From Geothrix sp. 21YS21S-2 (GTDB taxonomy: Bacteria > Acidobacteriota > Holophagae > Holophagales > Holophagaceae), in the NCBI RefSeq assembly GCF_030846775.1, contig NZ_CP132910.1, forward strand, positions 2,824,001 to 2,888,000: DNA of 64,000 bases, written 5' to 3'. Both the position numbers and the translations under genes were made by a program. The notes under the pieces are model-generated. The model was given only the letters and a program-made list of their open reading frames with translations. It made no database searches and was not told where the DNA came from. Below, piece by piece: positions 27,424 through 36,397 of this stretch (the stretch's first letter is position 1; each line of letters starts with the position of its first letter).

Positions 27424-27456
27424 TCCCGATCCTGGATCCGGAATCCAGAATCGGGA
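27424..27456. repeat. Inverted repeat upstream of the HTH gene
   Basis: Arms 27424-27437 and 27443-27456 pair at 13 of 14 positions around a 5-base loop. It lies between the divergent lipoprotein and HTH genes, so it may be an operator for the HTH protein or an intergenic hairpin. No T-run follows. Confidence 0.45.
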
Positions 27457-27503
27457 CAGGCGAACGCCATCCGGATGGGCGGAGTGAAGGGGAAATCAGC
27501 AGG

Positions 27504-27791
27504 ATGCTTGCCGGGCGGGCGAAATCGCTCCGGCTCCGGGAACCCTGGACCCGGGAGACCCTCGCGGCACGGGCAGGCCTGACCAGCGCCTCCTTGAAGC
27601 GGTTCGAAACCACCGGATCCGCCTCCCTGGACCTGGTCCTGAAGGTGGCGTTCGCCCTGGGCCGCCTCGAGGATTTCGCCGGGGCGCCGCGGCCTTCCGA
27701 CCCCGCCAGCCTTGCCGACCTGGAGGCCCGCCAGGACCTTCAGCAGGGACCCGGGGAACTGGCGGCGGAAATCACCCGGACCCTGGGCTGA
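27504..27791 (+). CDS. Small XRE-type helix-turn-helix protein (HipB-like)
   Basis: The 95-residue product has an XRE/Cro fold over residues 5-55 (WTRETLAARAGLTSASLKRFE as recognition core, then LDLVLKVAFALG). This organisation is common in HipB-type antitoxins and small repressors. No toxin gene (HipA, HigB, RelE) follows: the next gene is convergent and abuts it exactly. The start ATG has only a weak site (AGCAGG directly upstream), so the N-terminus is uncertain. Confidence 0.6.
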   Translation: MLAGRAKSLRLREPWTRETLAARAGLTSASLKRFETTGSASLDLVLKVAFALGRLEDFAGAPRPSDPASLADLEARQDLQQGPGELAAEITRTLG

Positions 27792-28913
27792 TCAGCCCTT
27801 CCGCAGGCTCCTCCCAAGCACCGCCAGCACGTGGTCCACGTCGGCCTCCCCGAGGCGGTTGTGAAACGGAAGGGCCAGGGTGCGTCGCGCCAGGCGCTCG
27901 GTGACCGGGAGGGTCCCCGCCAGGTTCCCCAGGCGCTCGCGGATGTAGGGCTGGGTGTGGATGGGGGCGAAGTAGCCCCGGGCGGGGACGCCCTCGGCCG
28001 CCATGGCCTCGATGGTGCGGTCCCGGTCGAGGCCCTCGTCCAGGGTCACCACGTACACGAACCGGCTCACGCGGACGTGGGGCAGGATCCTGGGGGGCTG
28101 GACGCCGGGCACGCGGTGCAGGCGCTCGCCGTACATCGTCGCCACCCGCTCGCGGCGGGCCAGGATGTTCTCCAGGCGCGCCATCTGGCTCAGGCCCAGG
28201 CTGGCGCTCATCTCGTCCATGCGGTAGTTGTGGCCCAGGAGGCCGTGGTGGAGCCAGCCGGCGCCCTCCTCCCGCCCCTGGTTGGCCAGGCTGCGGCAGA
28301 GGGAGGCCAGGCGCGGGTCGGAGGTGACGACCATTCCCCCCTCCCCGGTGGTGATCTGCTTGTTGGGGTAGAACGCGAAGGCGCCGGCGGCGCCGAAGGA
28401 GCCCAGCCTGCGGCCCCGGTACTCGGCGCCCAGGGCCTCGCAGCAGTCGTCCACCAGGATCAGCCCGTGCCGGCGCGCCACCCGGGCCAGGCCGTCCCAC
28501 TCGGCGGGATGGCCGAAGACGTCCACGGCCAGGATGGCCCGGGTGCGGGGGGTGACCCGGCGCTCCAGGTCGTCCACGTCCAGGTTGAAGGTGACGGGCT
28601 CCGCCTCGGCGAACACGGGCGTGGCGCCTTCGTAGAGAATGGCGTTGACCGAGGCGGCGAAGGTGAAGCTGGGCACCAGCACCTCGTCCCCAGGGCCCAG
28701 CCCCAGGGCCTTGATGACGAGGTGAAGGGCGGCGGTGCCCGAGCTCACCGCGACGGCGTGCGCCACCCCGGCGTAGGCGGCCACGGCCGCCTCGAAGGCG
28801 GAGGCCACGGGGCCCAGGGCGAGGCGCCCGCCGCGCAGGACCTCCACGACGGAGCGGATGTCGCTCTCGTCCAGGTCGGCGCTGGACATGGAGATTTCGG
28901 AAGTTCGGAGCAT
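27792..28913 (-). CDS. DegT/DnrJ/EryC1-family nucleotide-sugar aminotransferase
   Basis: A 373-residue PLP enzyme of the sugar aminotransferase family. The cofactor lysine is in FAFYPNKQITTGEGG; SSGTAALHL and VDDCCEALGA line the PLP site. It is likely to transaminate a 4-keto (PglE/ArnB-type) or 3-keto nucleotide sugar. A second such enzyme sits at 37669-38793, so the operon makes two amino sugars or two amino positions. With the FlaA1-type dehydratase at the head of the operon, a 4-amino-4,6-dideoxy sugar is the best guess. It is the last gene of the operon, with a GGAGG site before ATG. Confidence 0.83.
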   Translation of the reverse strand: MLRTSEISMSSADLDESDIRSVVEVLRGGRLALGPVASAFEAAVAAYAGVAHAVAVSSGTAALHLVIKALGLGPGDEVLVPSFTFAASVNAILYEGATPVFAEAEPVTFNLDVDDLERRVTPRTRAILAVDVFGHPAEWDGLARVARRHGLILVDDCCEALGAEYRGRRLGSFGAAGAFAFYPNKQITTGEGGMVVTSDPRLASLCRSLANQGREEGAGWLHHGLLGHNYRMDEMSASLGLSQMARLENILARRERVATMYGERLHRVPGVQPPRILPHVRVSRFVYVVTLDEGLDRDRTIEAMAAEGVPARGYFAPIHTQPYIRERLGNLAGTLPVTERLARRTLALPFHNRLGEADVDHVLAVLGRSLRKG

Positions 28914-28927
28914 GGGATCCCTCCCCG

Positions 28928-29599
28928 TCAGGCGACGGTGCGAATGGTGACGAAGGCCTCGGCCGCCGCCAGGCCCACGGTTGCGCCCCTCAGGACGGCC
29001 AGGGCGCGAAGCGTTCCGAGGGAGCGCTCGTGGGGCGGCGGCCGGACCTGGGACCGGAACAGGGCGAAGGCGTCCAGCTTGTCCTCCAGGGTGCCGCTGA
29101 TGTCCACGAAGTGGTTGGGGATGAAACCCGGAGTCAGCTGCGGCGCGTTCCAGTTGGTTTCGGAAAGCGTCTCGTAGGCGTAGAGCCTGCGCGGGAAGCC
29201 GGGGCTGCCGGGGCGCGCGGCCACCAGCGCCGAATGGAACACCAGCTGGTGGTCCCGGTGCAGGTCGCCCGGGAAGGGCAGGTACAGCTCCTCGGGAGAA
29301 AGGCTCCGCACCGCCTCCAGGAGGTGGTGGTTCAGCTCCCGGTGCATGAGCGTGTCCAGCTCCGCGGCCGGCAGGTCGAGGAACCGGGCCGAGGCCACCC
29401 CCAGCCGGGCATGGGCCCGCAGGGCCTCCGCGCGGCAGGCGTTCTCCTCCTCGGGGGACCAAACGGGGGGGTAGCCCCGGGTGGCCACCACCACGTGCAC
29501 GGCGTGGCCCTCCCGGGCCCACCGCGCGATGGAGCCCCCCAGCCCCAGGACCTCGTCGTCCGCATGGGGGGCCAGCACGAGCTTGATGACGGGCCTCAT
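28928..29599 (-). CDS. PIG-L/LmbE-type deacetylase
   Basis: The 223-residue protein has the zinc-binding APHADDEVLG motif near its N-terminus and the DLHRDH motif around residue 114, both standard for the PIG-L N-acetylglucosaminyl deacetylase family. It probably removes an acetyl group from an amino sugar on a nucleotide or lipid carrier during polysaccharide assembly. It overlaps the sugar transferase gene by 4 bp (ATGA). Confidence 0.82.
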   Translation of the reverse strand: MRPVIKLVLAPHADDEVLGLGGSIARWAREGHAVHVVVATRGYPPVWSPEEENACRAEALRAHARLGVASARFLDLPAAELDTLMHRELNHHLLEAVRSLSPEELYLPFPGDLHRDHQLVFHSALVAARPGSPGFPRRLYAYETLSETNWNAPQLTPGFIPNHFVDISGTLEDKLDAFALFRSQVRPPPHERSLGTLRALAVLRGATVGLAAAEAFVTIRTVA

Positions 29600-30207
29600 G
29601 GCCGCTCCCGGGGGGCCCCGTCGGGGATTCCGCTGCGCTGGGACCCGTCCGGGGCGTAGGCGGTGTCGGCGCGCAGCACCACGCCCACGGTGCGCAGCAG
29701 GATCCACAGGTCCAGCAGGAAGCTCCGGTGGTCCACGTACCAGACGTCCAGCTCCACCCGCTCCCGCCAGCCGTGGCGGGAGGCGCCGTTGACCTGCTGC
29801 CACCCGGTCATCCCCGGAGGCACCTCCAGGCGGCGGAGGTCCAGGGCGGAGTAGTAGGGCAGGAAGCGCTCCAGGAGGGGCCGCGGCCCCACGAGGCTCA
29901 TCTCCCCCCGCAGCACGTTCACCAGCTGGGGCAGCTCGTCGATGCGCCAGGCCCGCAGCACCGCCCCCGCCCGGGTGATGCGAGGATCGTCGCGGCGGGT
30001 CTCAGCCTCCGGGTCCCCGGCGGCCATGGTCCGGAACTTGAGGATGGTGAAGGGGCGGCCCCGCAGGCCCAGGCGCCGCTGCCTGAAGAGGACGGGCCCG
30101 GGTCCGTCCCGTGCCACGGCCAGGGCCGCCCCGGCCAGGACGGGCCCCAGGACCGCCAGCAGCGCGAGGCTCCCGGCCACGTCGAAAACGCGCTTGAGCC
30201 CGCTCAC
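29596..30207 (-). CDS. Initiating sugar transferase (monotopic phosphoglycosyl transferase)
   Basis: The 203-residue protein matches PglC/WcaJ-C-terminal-like enzymes that place the first sugar phosphate on undecaprenyl phosphate. It has one N-terminal re-entrant hydrophobic helix (about 5-30), the KFRTM motif, the IDELPQL-NVLRGEMSLVGPRP block and a GWQQVNG segment. The short form without extra membrane helices resembles PglC. The start is GTG, overlapping the HAD gene stop (GTGA). Confidence 0.87.
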   Translation of the reverse strand: MSGLKRVFDVAGSLALLAVLGPVLAGAALAVARDGPGPVLFRQRRLGLRGRPFTILKFRTMAAGDPEAETRRDDPRITRAGAVLRAWRIDELPQLVNVLRGEMSLVGPRPLLERFLPYYSALDLRRLEVPPGMTGWQQVNGASRHGWRERVELDVWYVDHRSFLLDLWILLRTVGVVLRADTAYAPDGSQRSGIPDGAPRERP

Positions 30208-30884
30208 AGGAGGCCCCCGAGGTCCCGGAGATCGGTCACGAGCCGCTCGGGGGACTGCCCCGGCGGCACCGGCCGCCCCGCGAAGGGTCCCGTCGGCACG
30301 CCGATGGTGAGCATCCCCAGGCGCATGGGCCCCTCGAAGTCGCACAGGGGGTTGTCCCCCACGTAGGCGCACTGCCGGGGCCTCACGCCCAGCCTCCGGC
30401 AGGCCAGGAGGAACGGGAACGGGCTGGGTTTCCGGAGGATCCGGGGAAAGTCCCCCGTGAAGACCAGCTCGTCGAACCAGGGCCGCAGGCCCAGGGCCTC
30501 GACCTTGTACCGCTGGGTGTCGCTCATGCCGTCGGTGACCAGGAAGGTCCGGTAGCCCCGGTCCCGGAGCCGGCTCAGCGCATCGAGCGCACCGGGGTAG
30601 GGCCTCAGCGGGGGCCGGTGCCGGTGGTAGCGGTCCACCAGCTCCGCCACCAGGCCCGGGTCCTCGATGCCCATGCGCCGCAGGGCCTCGTCGAAGACCC
30701 GCGGGTGGCCCAGGGTGAGCCTGGCCAGGGTGTCCGACAGCACGCGCTCGACGCGGCGCCCGCTGCAGCCCAGGCGCCCCCCCAGCTCCCAGGCGATGGA
30801 GCCGAAGAAGGACTCCGCGAAGTCGCCGTGGTCCCAGAGGGTGTAGTCCAGGTCGAAGCCCACCGCCAGCAGGGTGCCGCTCAT
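30204..30884 (-). CDS. HAD-family hydrolase of the polysaccharide operon
   Basis: The 226-residue HAD protein has motif I FDLDYTLWD with both aspartates, motif II LVTDG, a KPSPFPF lysine motif and motif III GDNPLCDFEG, so phosphatase chemistry is expected. The helical cap is type C1. A sugar phosphate or a phosphorylated intermediate of the neighbouring ATP-grasp reaction could be the substrate. It overlaps both neighbours by 4 bp, so it belongs to the operon. Confidence 0.75.
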   Translation of the reverse strand: MSGTLLAVGFDLDYTLWDHGDFAESFFGSIAWELGGRLGCSGRRVERVLSDTLARLTLGHPRVFDEALRRMGIEDPGLVAELVDRYHRHRPPLRPYPGALDALSRLRDRGYRTFLVTDGMSDTQRYKVEALGLRPWFDELVFTGDFPRILRKPSPFPFLLACRRLGVRPRQCAYVGDNPLCDFEGPMRLGMLTIGVPTGPFAGRPVPPGQSPERLVTDLRDLGGLL

Positions 30885-31855
30885 GCCCCGCCCCCGGGCG
30901 CCAGGAAGAACTCCTCCCAGTACCGGTACATGACCAGCGGCACGGCCGGCTTGAGCCAGGGTTCCGGGGCCCGCCCCTCGCAGAGGTCCAGGATCCCCTG
31001 GAAGTAGGGCACCCCCGCGGCCTGGGTGAGGATGGCGGTGCCGGCGATCCGGGCGTTGATCTCGGTGAAGCGCGCACCGCCGTCGACGAAGCACTGCACG
31101 TTCACAGGCCCCACCAGGCCCAGGGCCTTGACCATGCGCCGCACCGGCGGCAGGAGATCGTCCCTCCAGCAGGTCGCGCCCTTGGAGGAGATGCCCGAGT
31201 CCACGGCCAGGCGCCTCCGCGGGGAGAGGATCACCACCTCGCTGTCCAGGTCCGCCAGCACGTCCAGGGTCAGCTCCTCGCCCGGGCAGTGCTCCTGCAC
31301 CACCGCCCCGGCCACGTAGGACGCGAAAAAGGCCGCCTCCGCATGGGTGCGCGCCAGGTGCACCCCGGCGCCTCCCCGGCCGGCCCGGGGCTTGACCACC
31401 ACGGGATAGGACGGGAAGGCGCCCTCCCGGTAATCGGCCGCGGGCAGGGTGCGGGGCGTGGGGATCCCCAGCTCCCTGAACAGCTCGAAGGTCCGCAGCT
31501 TGTCGGTGCACACCGCCAGCGCCTCGGGCCCGGACACCAGGACCCGGGTGCCGATGGAGGCGAACCGCGCGCGGTGCATGGAGCACAGCGCCAGCTCCTC
31601 GTCCAGCGCGGGCAGGAAGAGGTCGACCGCCTCGAGCCGGCAGATCTCCACCATGCGGTCGAGGTAGCCGGGATCGCCCACGCGCGGAACGACATGGGAA
31701 GCGTCCGCGAAGGGGAAGCCCACGCTCCGCCCGTCGCAGTCGGCGGCCACGATGCGGCAGCCCAGGTCGTGGAAGGCGCGGTACTGGGTCACCGTGGGCG
31801 GGGAGCCCGCGGCGGTGCGCAGCAGGGTCAGGGGGCGGGGGTTCAGGGGATCCAT
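30881..31855 (-). CDS. ATP-grasp ligase of the polysaccharide operon
   Basis: The 324-residue protein has a pre-ATP-grasp Rossmann-like N-terminus, an ATP-binding region (VVVKPRAGRGGAGVH) and Mg2+ residues in VQCFVDGGARFTEINAR. Such CarB-like enzymes form amide or acyl-phosphate bonds. In a sugar-biosynthesis operon it could join an amino acid to an amino sugar or act in carbamoylation. The pairing with a HAD protein and, 7 bp upstream, a FemAB/GNAT protein supports a decoration role, which is inference. Confidence 0.72.
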   Translation of the reverse strand: MDPLNPRPLTLLRTAAGSPPTVTQYRAFHDLGCRIVAADCDGRSVGFPFADASHVVPRVGDPGYLDRMVEICRLEAVDLFLPALDEELALCSMHRARFASIGTRVLVSGPEALAVCTDKLRTFELFRELGIPTPRTLPAADYREGAFPSYPVVVKPRAGRGGAGVHLARTHAEAAFFASYVAGAVVQEHCPGEELTLDVLADLDSEVVILSPRRRLAVDSGISSKGATCWRDDLLPPVRRMVKALGLVGPVNVQCFVDGGARFTEINARIAGTAILTQAAGVPYFQGILDLCEGRAPEPWLKPAVPLVMYRYWEEFFLAPGGGA

Positions 31856-31862
31856 GGGCTCC

Positions 31863-32870
31863 TCAGGGGTGGCGGTAGGCTGGAAAGAAGTCGTCGTCGG
31901 GGTCCCCGGCGAGCTCCCGGTAGACCCCGGGGAGGAGGACCATGCGGTAGGTGGAGAAGCGGGCCCGGAGGCGCGAGAAGCCCTGCTTGAAGAAGGCCAG
32001 GGAGTCCTCGGCGCAGCCCACCCCGCCGCCGAGGTGGAGCCGCCGGGCGCCCCAGTCCCGGGCCTGGTCCCGCATGTGCAGGAGCATGAGCTTGGCCGGG
32101 CCGGCCCTGCGGTAGGCCGAGGCGGTGCCGGCCAGGTGGAACTGCATCAGGCCGTCCACGTTGGTGAACAGCCCTCCCGACGCGGGCTCCCCCCCCGGGC
32201 CTAGCACCATGCACAGGTGGAGGCGGTCCCCCAGGCACCTGCGCAGGTCGCGGAAGTAGTCGGCGTCGAAGCGGTAGGCGTCGCCCGAGCCCCGGTAGGC
32301 CATGGTCGCCTCGTAGATGGCCACGAAGCCCTCCAGCCGGTCCCAGCCGTCCACCTCGACCCGGAACCCCCCGGCTAGGAGCTTGCGGGCATCGGCGCGG
32401 TGGTTCACGCGGGTCTGGCGCTCCAGCTCCTCGGCGGGGAGTCCCAGGTCCAGGAAGACGGTCTGGCCGTGGTCCACGAGGGCGCCGAACCGCTCGAAGG
32501 GACCTGCCGGGCCCGGCAACAGCGGATGCAACCGGAAGAAGGCGCTCACCAGGCCCTCGCCGGCGCCGGTTTCTGCGAAGGCCCCGAGGAAGGCCCCGAC
32601 CGTGTCCGGAGAGGGCCCGCCGCCAAACAGCGGACAGGGGTAGCCGTACGGTGCGCACGCGTCGCGCCACCCCGTGCCCGGCACGGGGCGCAGCACCAGC
32701 GGCATGAGCATGGCGCAGCCGCCCTCCTCGGCCAGGAAGGCCGCGGCTTCGCCGCCGTCCCGCCGGGCGCAGAGTTCAACGTAGCCGGGGAGGTGGTAGA
32801 AGTCGTGGGGCGCCGACTCCAGGAACGAGGTCCAGGCATGATCGCCGGGACCGATGAACTCACGACGCAT
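31863..32870 (-). CDS. FemAB/GNAT-type acyltransferase
   Basis: The 335-residue protein resembles GNAT/FemAB enzymes of polysaccharide clusters: an N-terminal half with HDFYHLPGYVELCAR, a central NHRADARKL helix and a C-terminal GNAT core (GGLFTNVDG, then an HLGGGVG motif followed by FFKQGFS). It would transfer an acyl or aminoacyl group to a sugar or lipid-linked intermediate. ATG at 32870 lies inside the end of the preceding glycosyltransferase gene, an 11-bp overlap. Confidence 0.72.
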   Translation of the reverse strand: MRREFIGPGDHAWTSFLESAPHDFYHLPGYVELCARRDGGEAAAFLAEEGGCAMLMPLVLRPVPGTGWRDACAPYGYPCPLFGGGPSPDTVGAFLGAFAETGAGEGLVSAFFRLHPLLPGPAGPFERFGALVDHGQTVFLDLGLPAEELERQTRVNHRADARKLLAGGFRVEVDGWDRLEGFVAIYEATMAYRGSGDAYRFDADYFRDLRRCLGDRLHLCMVLGPGGEPASGGLFTNVDGLMQFHLAGTASAYRRAGPAKLMLLHMRDQARDWGARRLHLGGGVGCAEDSLAFFKQGFSRLRARFSTYRMVLLPGVYRELAGDPDDDFFPAYRHP

Positions 32871-34107
32871 GGGTGCCTCCGCAACCCGCCCCCAGGGCCT
32901 CCAGAAGGGCCGACTCGAAGGCCTCCGCCAGCCTGCGCACGTCGAAGTGGGCCTCCACGAAGCTCCTCGCCTTCGCACCCATCGCCAGGCGGCGCGCGTG
33001 ACCCTCCGCCAGGAGCCGCTCCACCCCTTCGGCCATGGCCGGGGCACTGCCGGGGAGCACCGTGAGGCCGCCTCCGGAGAGGAGGATCGGGTTGGTGGAG
33101 CAGCGCACGCCGATGAGGGTGGGGCGCCCCATGGCCATGTAGTCGTAGAGCTTGTTGAAGCTGATGCCGTGCTCCCAGAGCTCGGAGTCCGCCGAACTGA
33201 CCCAGAACGCGTCGGCCTGCCCCAGGGTTGCGTAGATCTCCCGCTTGGGCACCGGGGGCCGGAAGGCGAGGTTGGCCAGGCCCAGGCTCCGGGCCCGAGC
33301 CTCCAGGCGGGGCTTCTCGGGGCCGGTGCCCACCAGCACCAGGGCCAGGCGCCGGGGCAGGAGCCGCGCGCGCCCCTGGAGGATGGCGGCGGCGTCCACC
33401 AGCACGTCCAGGGCGTTGGTGACCCCGTGGGCCCCCGCGTACATCACCGTGAAGGGGTCCCCGTCCCGGGGCTCGGCCAGGGGCGGAACCATGGCCAGGT
33501 CGATGCCGTTGGGCACCCAGGTGATGGTTCCGGGATCCCCGCCCCGCTCGGCCACGCGCCGCGCCACCTTGGGGAGGAGGGTGACGATGTGGTCCGCCCC
33601 CCGGTACAGCTCCCGCTCGATGCGCTCCAGGACCCAGATGATGGGGTGCAGGGGGGACACGCCCATCACCGCGGTGAGGGACTGGGGCCACACGTCCCGG
33701 ATCTCCAGGACGAAGGGCACCCCCAGCCCCCGGGCCAGGCGCAGCGCGGCCCGGGCGCCGAAGGGGTGGGGGCTGCTGCCCACCACCACGTCCGGCCAGG
33801 TGCCCAGGAAGCGCGGGAGGACCGTCCCCACGCTTCGCGCGAAGGCCAGCATGTTCCAGAGCCGCCCGGCCCGGTTGTCCCGGTAGGGGGGGGTGCGCAG
33901 GCGGATGAAGGTCACGCCTTCCCGCGTCTCGCGCCGAGCCGGTTCCCCGGCGGGCACGGACGCGGTGCGGGTGAGGTGGTCGAAACCGGAGGCGGCGATC
34001 ACCACGGAGTGCCCCAGGCCCATGAGGGCCCGGGCCAGGGAGAAGTGGCGGGTGCCCCCGGGCTGGTCCGGGGCGAGCGCGTACGGATTGACGATGAGGA
34101 TGTTCAT
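32860..34107 (-). CDS. Glycosyltransferase family 4 (WbuB-like)
   Basis: A 415-residue GT-B retaining glycosyltransferase. The N-terminal acceptor domain has PGGTRHFSLARAL and EIRDVWPQSL, the C-terminal donor domain has VGTGPEKPRLE and the SFNKLYDYMAMGRP motif where an acidic/EX7E-type residue binds the nucleotide sugar. The pattern resembles WbuB-type transferases of O-antigen clusters. It has a strong GGAGG site and overlaps the next upstream transferase by 4 bp. Confidence 0.85.
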   Translation of the reverse strand: MNILIVNPYALAPDQPGGTRHFSLARALMGLGHSVVIAASGFDHLTRTASVPAGEPARRETREGVTFIRLRTPPYRDNRAGRLWNMLAFARSVGTVLPRFLGTWPDVVVGSSPHPFGARAALRLARGLGVPFVLEIRDVWPQSLTAVMGVSPLHPIIWVLERIERELYRGADHIVTLLPKVARRVAERGGDPGTITWVPNGIDLAMVPPLAEPRDGDPFTVMYAGAHGVTNALDVLVDAAAILQGRARLLPRRLALVLVGTGPEKPRLEARARSLGLANLAFRPPVPKREIYATLGQADAFWVSSADSELWEHGISFNKLYDYMAMGRPTLIGVRCSTNPILLSGGGLTVLPGSAPAMAEGVERLLAEGHARRLAMGAKARSFVEAHFDVRRLAEAFESALLEALGAGCGGTHAS

Positions 34108-35246
34108 GAGGTTTCCTCCGAGGGGATCCGTTCCAGGGCGCCGGCCCGCTCCAGGTGCCACCGGAGGTTGGGGGCTTCGGCCTCCCACCGGTACCGCTCC
34201 AGGTAGGCGGCCCGCCCCCGCCGGGCGAAGGCCTGGAGGGCTTCGGGATCCCGGGCCATCTCCACCAGCGCCCGGGCCAGGGGGCCGGGCTCCGGCCGCA
34301 CCACGCGCCCGGCGCCGCTTTCCTCCACCAGCCGGCGCCACAGCGGGAAGTCCGAGGCCAGCACCGGGACGCCCAGGGCCATGTACTCGAAGAGCTTGGT
34401 GGGGAGGGACTCCAGGTAGTTGGGCAGGGGGAGCAGGGTCACCAGGCCGATGCCGGCCCCCGCGGCGTGCTCGGCCAGGGCCCCGGCCTCCAGGGTGGGC
34501 AGGTGGCGGCACCAGCCTTCCCGGACCGCCCCGGCCACGAGGCGTCCCACCTCCGGTTCCAGGATCCAGCCCGCCAGTTCCAGGCGCAGGCCCGGAAGAC
34601 GCACGCGGGCCAGGCGCATGGCCTCCAGGGCCAGGGGGATGCCCCTGCCCCGGGAGAGCCCGCCCATGTAGAGCACCCGCATCGGATCCGGCGCCCGGGG
34701 CGCGACGCAGAAGACCGCCCGGGGGTAGTTGTGCACCACCCGGGTGGACGCCCGGGGCCACTGGCGGGCGATGGCCTCGGTGGCCGGGGCGAAGCCGTCG
34801 AAGACCCTCCCCGCCAGGCCCATGGCCCAGGCCCCCAGGTGCGCCATGGGCTCCCGCGCCCAGGCGGGCAGGTACGCCTTGGACCGGAACTGCAGCGGCA
34901 GGTCCTCGTGGATGTCGTAGAGGAGGAAGGTCCGCGGCGCCAGGAGACCCAGGAGCGCCATGGCCGGCAGCAGCTCGGGGTCGTGGAAGTGCACCACCTC
35001 GAACGGGCCCTCCCGGACCACGGCGCGCCAGACGCCCAGGGCCGAACAGATCCGCCCCAGGCGGCTGGCGCGCAACGGCAGGGGATGGAGCCGGAACCCC
35101 GGCTCCGGGCGCCAGCCCTCCCGGGCCGGCGGCACCGCGAAGAGGTGCACCTCCAGGCCCCACTCCAGGCACGCGGCCAGCTCGCGTCCGAAGACCCGGG
35201 GATCCCCCCAGGGATGGGCGGTGGTCACCACGGCCATGCGGCTCAT
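34104..35246 (-). CDS. Glycosyltransferase family 4
   Basis: The 380-residue GT-B enzyme begins MAVVTTAHPWGDPRVFGRE, has a VVHFHDPELLP acceptor motif, a GGLSRGRG hinge and a C-terminal LPTKLFEYMALGVPVLASD donor-site motif. This is typical of retaining transferases extending lipid-linked oligosaccharides at the cytoplasmic face. Donor and acceptor cannot be deduced. Its 4-bp overlaps on both sides place it firmly in the operon. Confidence 0.85.
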   Translation of the reverse strand: MSRMAVVTTAHPWGDPRVFGRELAACLEWGLEVHLFAVPPAREGWRPEPGFRLHPLPLRASRLGRICSALGVWRAVVREGPFEVVHFHDPELLPAMALLGLLAPRTFLLYDIHEDLPLQFRSKAYLPAWAREPMAHLGAWAMGLAGRVFDGFAPATEAIARQWPRASTRVVHNYPRAVFCVAPRAPDPMRVLYMGGLSRGRGIPLALEAMRLARVRLPGLRLELAGWILEPEVGRLVAGAVREGWCRHLPTLEAGALAEHAAGAGIGLVTLLPLPNYLESLPTKLFEYMALGVPVLASDFPLWRRLVEESGAGRVVRPEPGPLARALVEMARDPEALQAFARRGRAAYLERYRWEAEAPNLRWHLERAGALERIPSEETS

Positions 35247-36397
35247 GGGGCCCCCAGGCAAAGGGCGGCGGAGACGAACGCGAAGAGGGGCCGGTTGTCG
35301 TTCACGTCCCCGCTCACCAGGGCGTTGATGATCCAGAAGACCAGCCCCGCGAAAAGGATCCGGCCCTCCGGCCGGTCCGCGCGCGCCCGGGCGGCGCCCA
35401 GGGCCGCCCCCAGCACCAGCGCGGTGCAGGCGCCGCAGGCCCACCCGGACTCGAGGGTGACCTCCAGGAGGAGGTTGTGGGGGTATTGGCGGACGGTGCC
35501 CCCGTCCAGATCCACCAGGGCGGCGAATCCGCCCCAGCCTGTGCCCCAGGGTTCCGACCCCAGGCGCTCCCAGGAGGCCCGGGCCGCCAGGGCGCGGTAC
35601 TGCTCGGAGGACCCGAACTCGCCCCGCAGGAAGCTGGCGGTGCGGCGGAGGGAGCCCGGGGGCGCCAGGGCCAGGGAGAGGCCCACCGCCAGGGCCAGGG
35701 CCCCCCCGCACAGCAGGAGCTTGCGTACCGCCATCCCCGCCCCGCGCCTACCCAGCGCGAAGGTCAGCGCCAGGGCCACGACGGCCCCCGCCATGGGCCC
35801 CCGGGAGCCGGAGAAGACCGCCGCGACGGCCGCGGCGCCGGTGAGGCCCAGGATGGGCAGGGACACCGGCCCGGGCCGCGCGAGGAGGAGCGCGCCGAAG
35901 AGGAAGAGGAACCCCGCCGACCGCCCCAGGGCGATGGTCCCGCCTCCGGCTGTCTCCAGGCGCTGCGCGCCTTGGCCCGCGCCCAGGAGGCCGTCCACCG
36001 TGAGCACCAGGCAGAAGAAGGCCACCGCGTCCAGGAAGGGGCGCAGGTCCTCCCGCTCCCGCAGGAGGACGAAGGGGGCCAGGGAGGCCAGGAGGCTGAA
36101 GCTGAAGAGCGTGGCCACCTTCTGGAAGGCGTACGACGTGGGCGCGGCCAGCGCGGCCCCCGGCAGGAAGGTGGCGTACCAGAGGCCGGTGAGCCCGAGG
36201 CCCCGGCAGGAGGCGGCGCGGGCCCCCCCGATCCAGGCCCGGAGGAGGACCCATGCGAGCCCGCCCCCGGCCAGGAGGGTCAGGTCCACCGGCAGGCGCG
36301 ACAGCGTGGGCCCGGCCTTCAGGACCCCGGCGAACAGGAAGGCCCCCAGCACCAGGAAGCGCGCCGGGACGCGCTTGGACGCGGCCCAGGCCCTCAT
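35243..36397 (-). CDS. O-antigen ligase/polymerase-like membrane protein (Wzy/WaaL family)
   Basis: The 384-residue protein has about ten hydrophobic segments and the large periplasmic loop expected of the Wzy_C family (around 230-300), with GSRGP before it and EPWGTGWGGF and YPHNLLLEV after it; the HN pair is conserved in ligases and polymerases. With Wzx and Wzz in the same operon it is most likely the polymerase Wzy; WaaL-type ligase activity is the alternative. Confidence 0.78.
   Translation of the reverse strand: MRAWAASKRVPARFLVLGAFLFAGVLKAGPTLSRLPVDLTLLAGGGLAWVLLRAWIGGARAASCRGLGLTGLWYATFLPGAALAAPTSYAFQKVATLFSFSLLASLAPFVLLREREDLRPFLDAVAFFCLVLTVDGLLGAGQGAQRLETAGGGTIALGRSAGFLFLFGALLLARPGPVSLPILGLTGAAAVAAVFSGSRGPMAGAVVALALTFALGRRGAGMAVRKLLLCGGALALAVGLSLALAPPGSLRRTASFLRGEFGSSEQYRALAARASWERLGSEPWGTGWGGFAALVDLDGGTVRQYPHNLLLEVTLESGWACGACTALVLGAALGAARARADRPEGRILFAGLVFWIINALVSGDVNDNRPLFAFVSAALCLGAP

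Noticed and set aside
27504-27791. Toxin-antitoxin pair around the XRE protein
   Set aside because: The neighbours are an aminotransferase and a lipoprotein; no toxin-like gene is adjacent.
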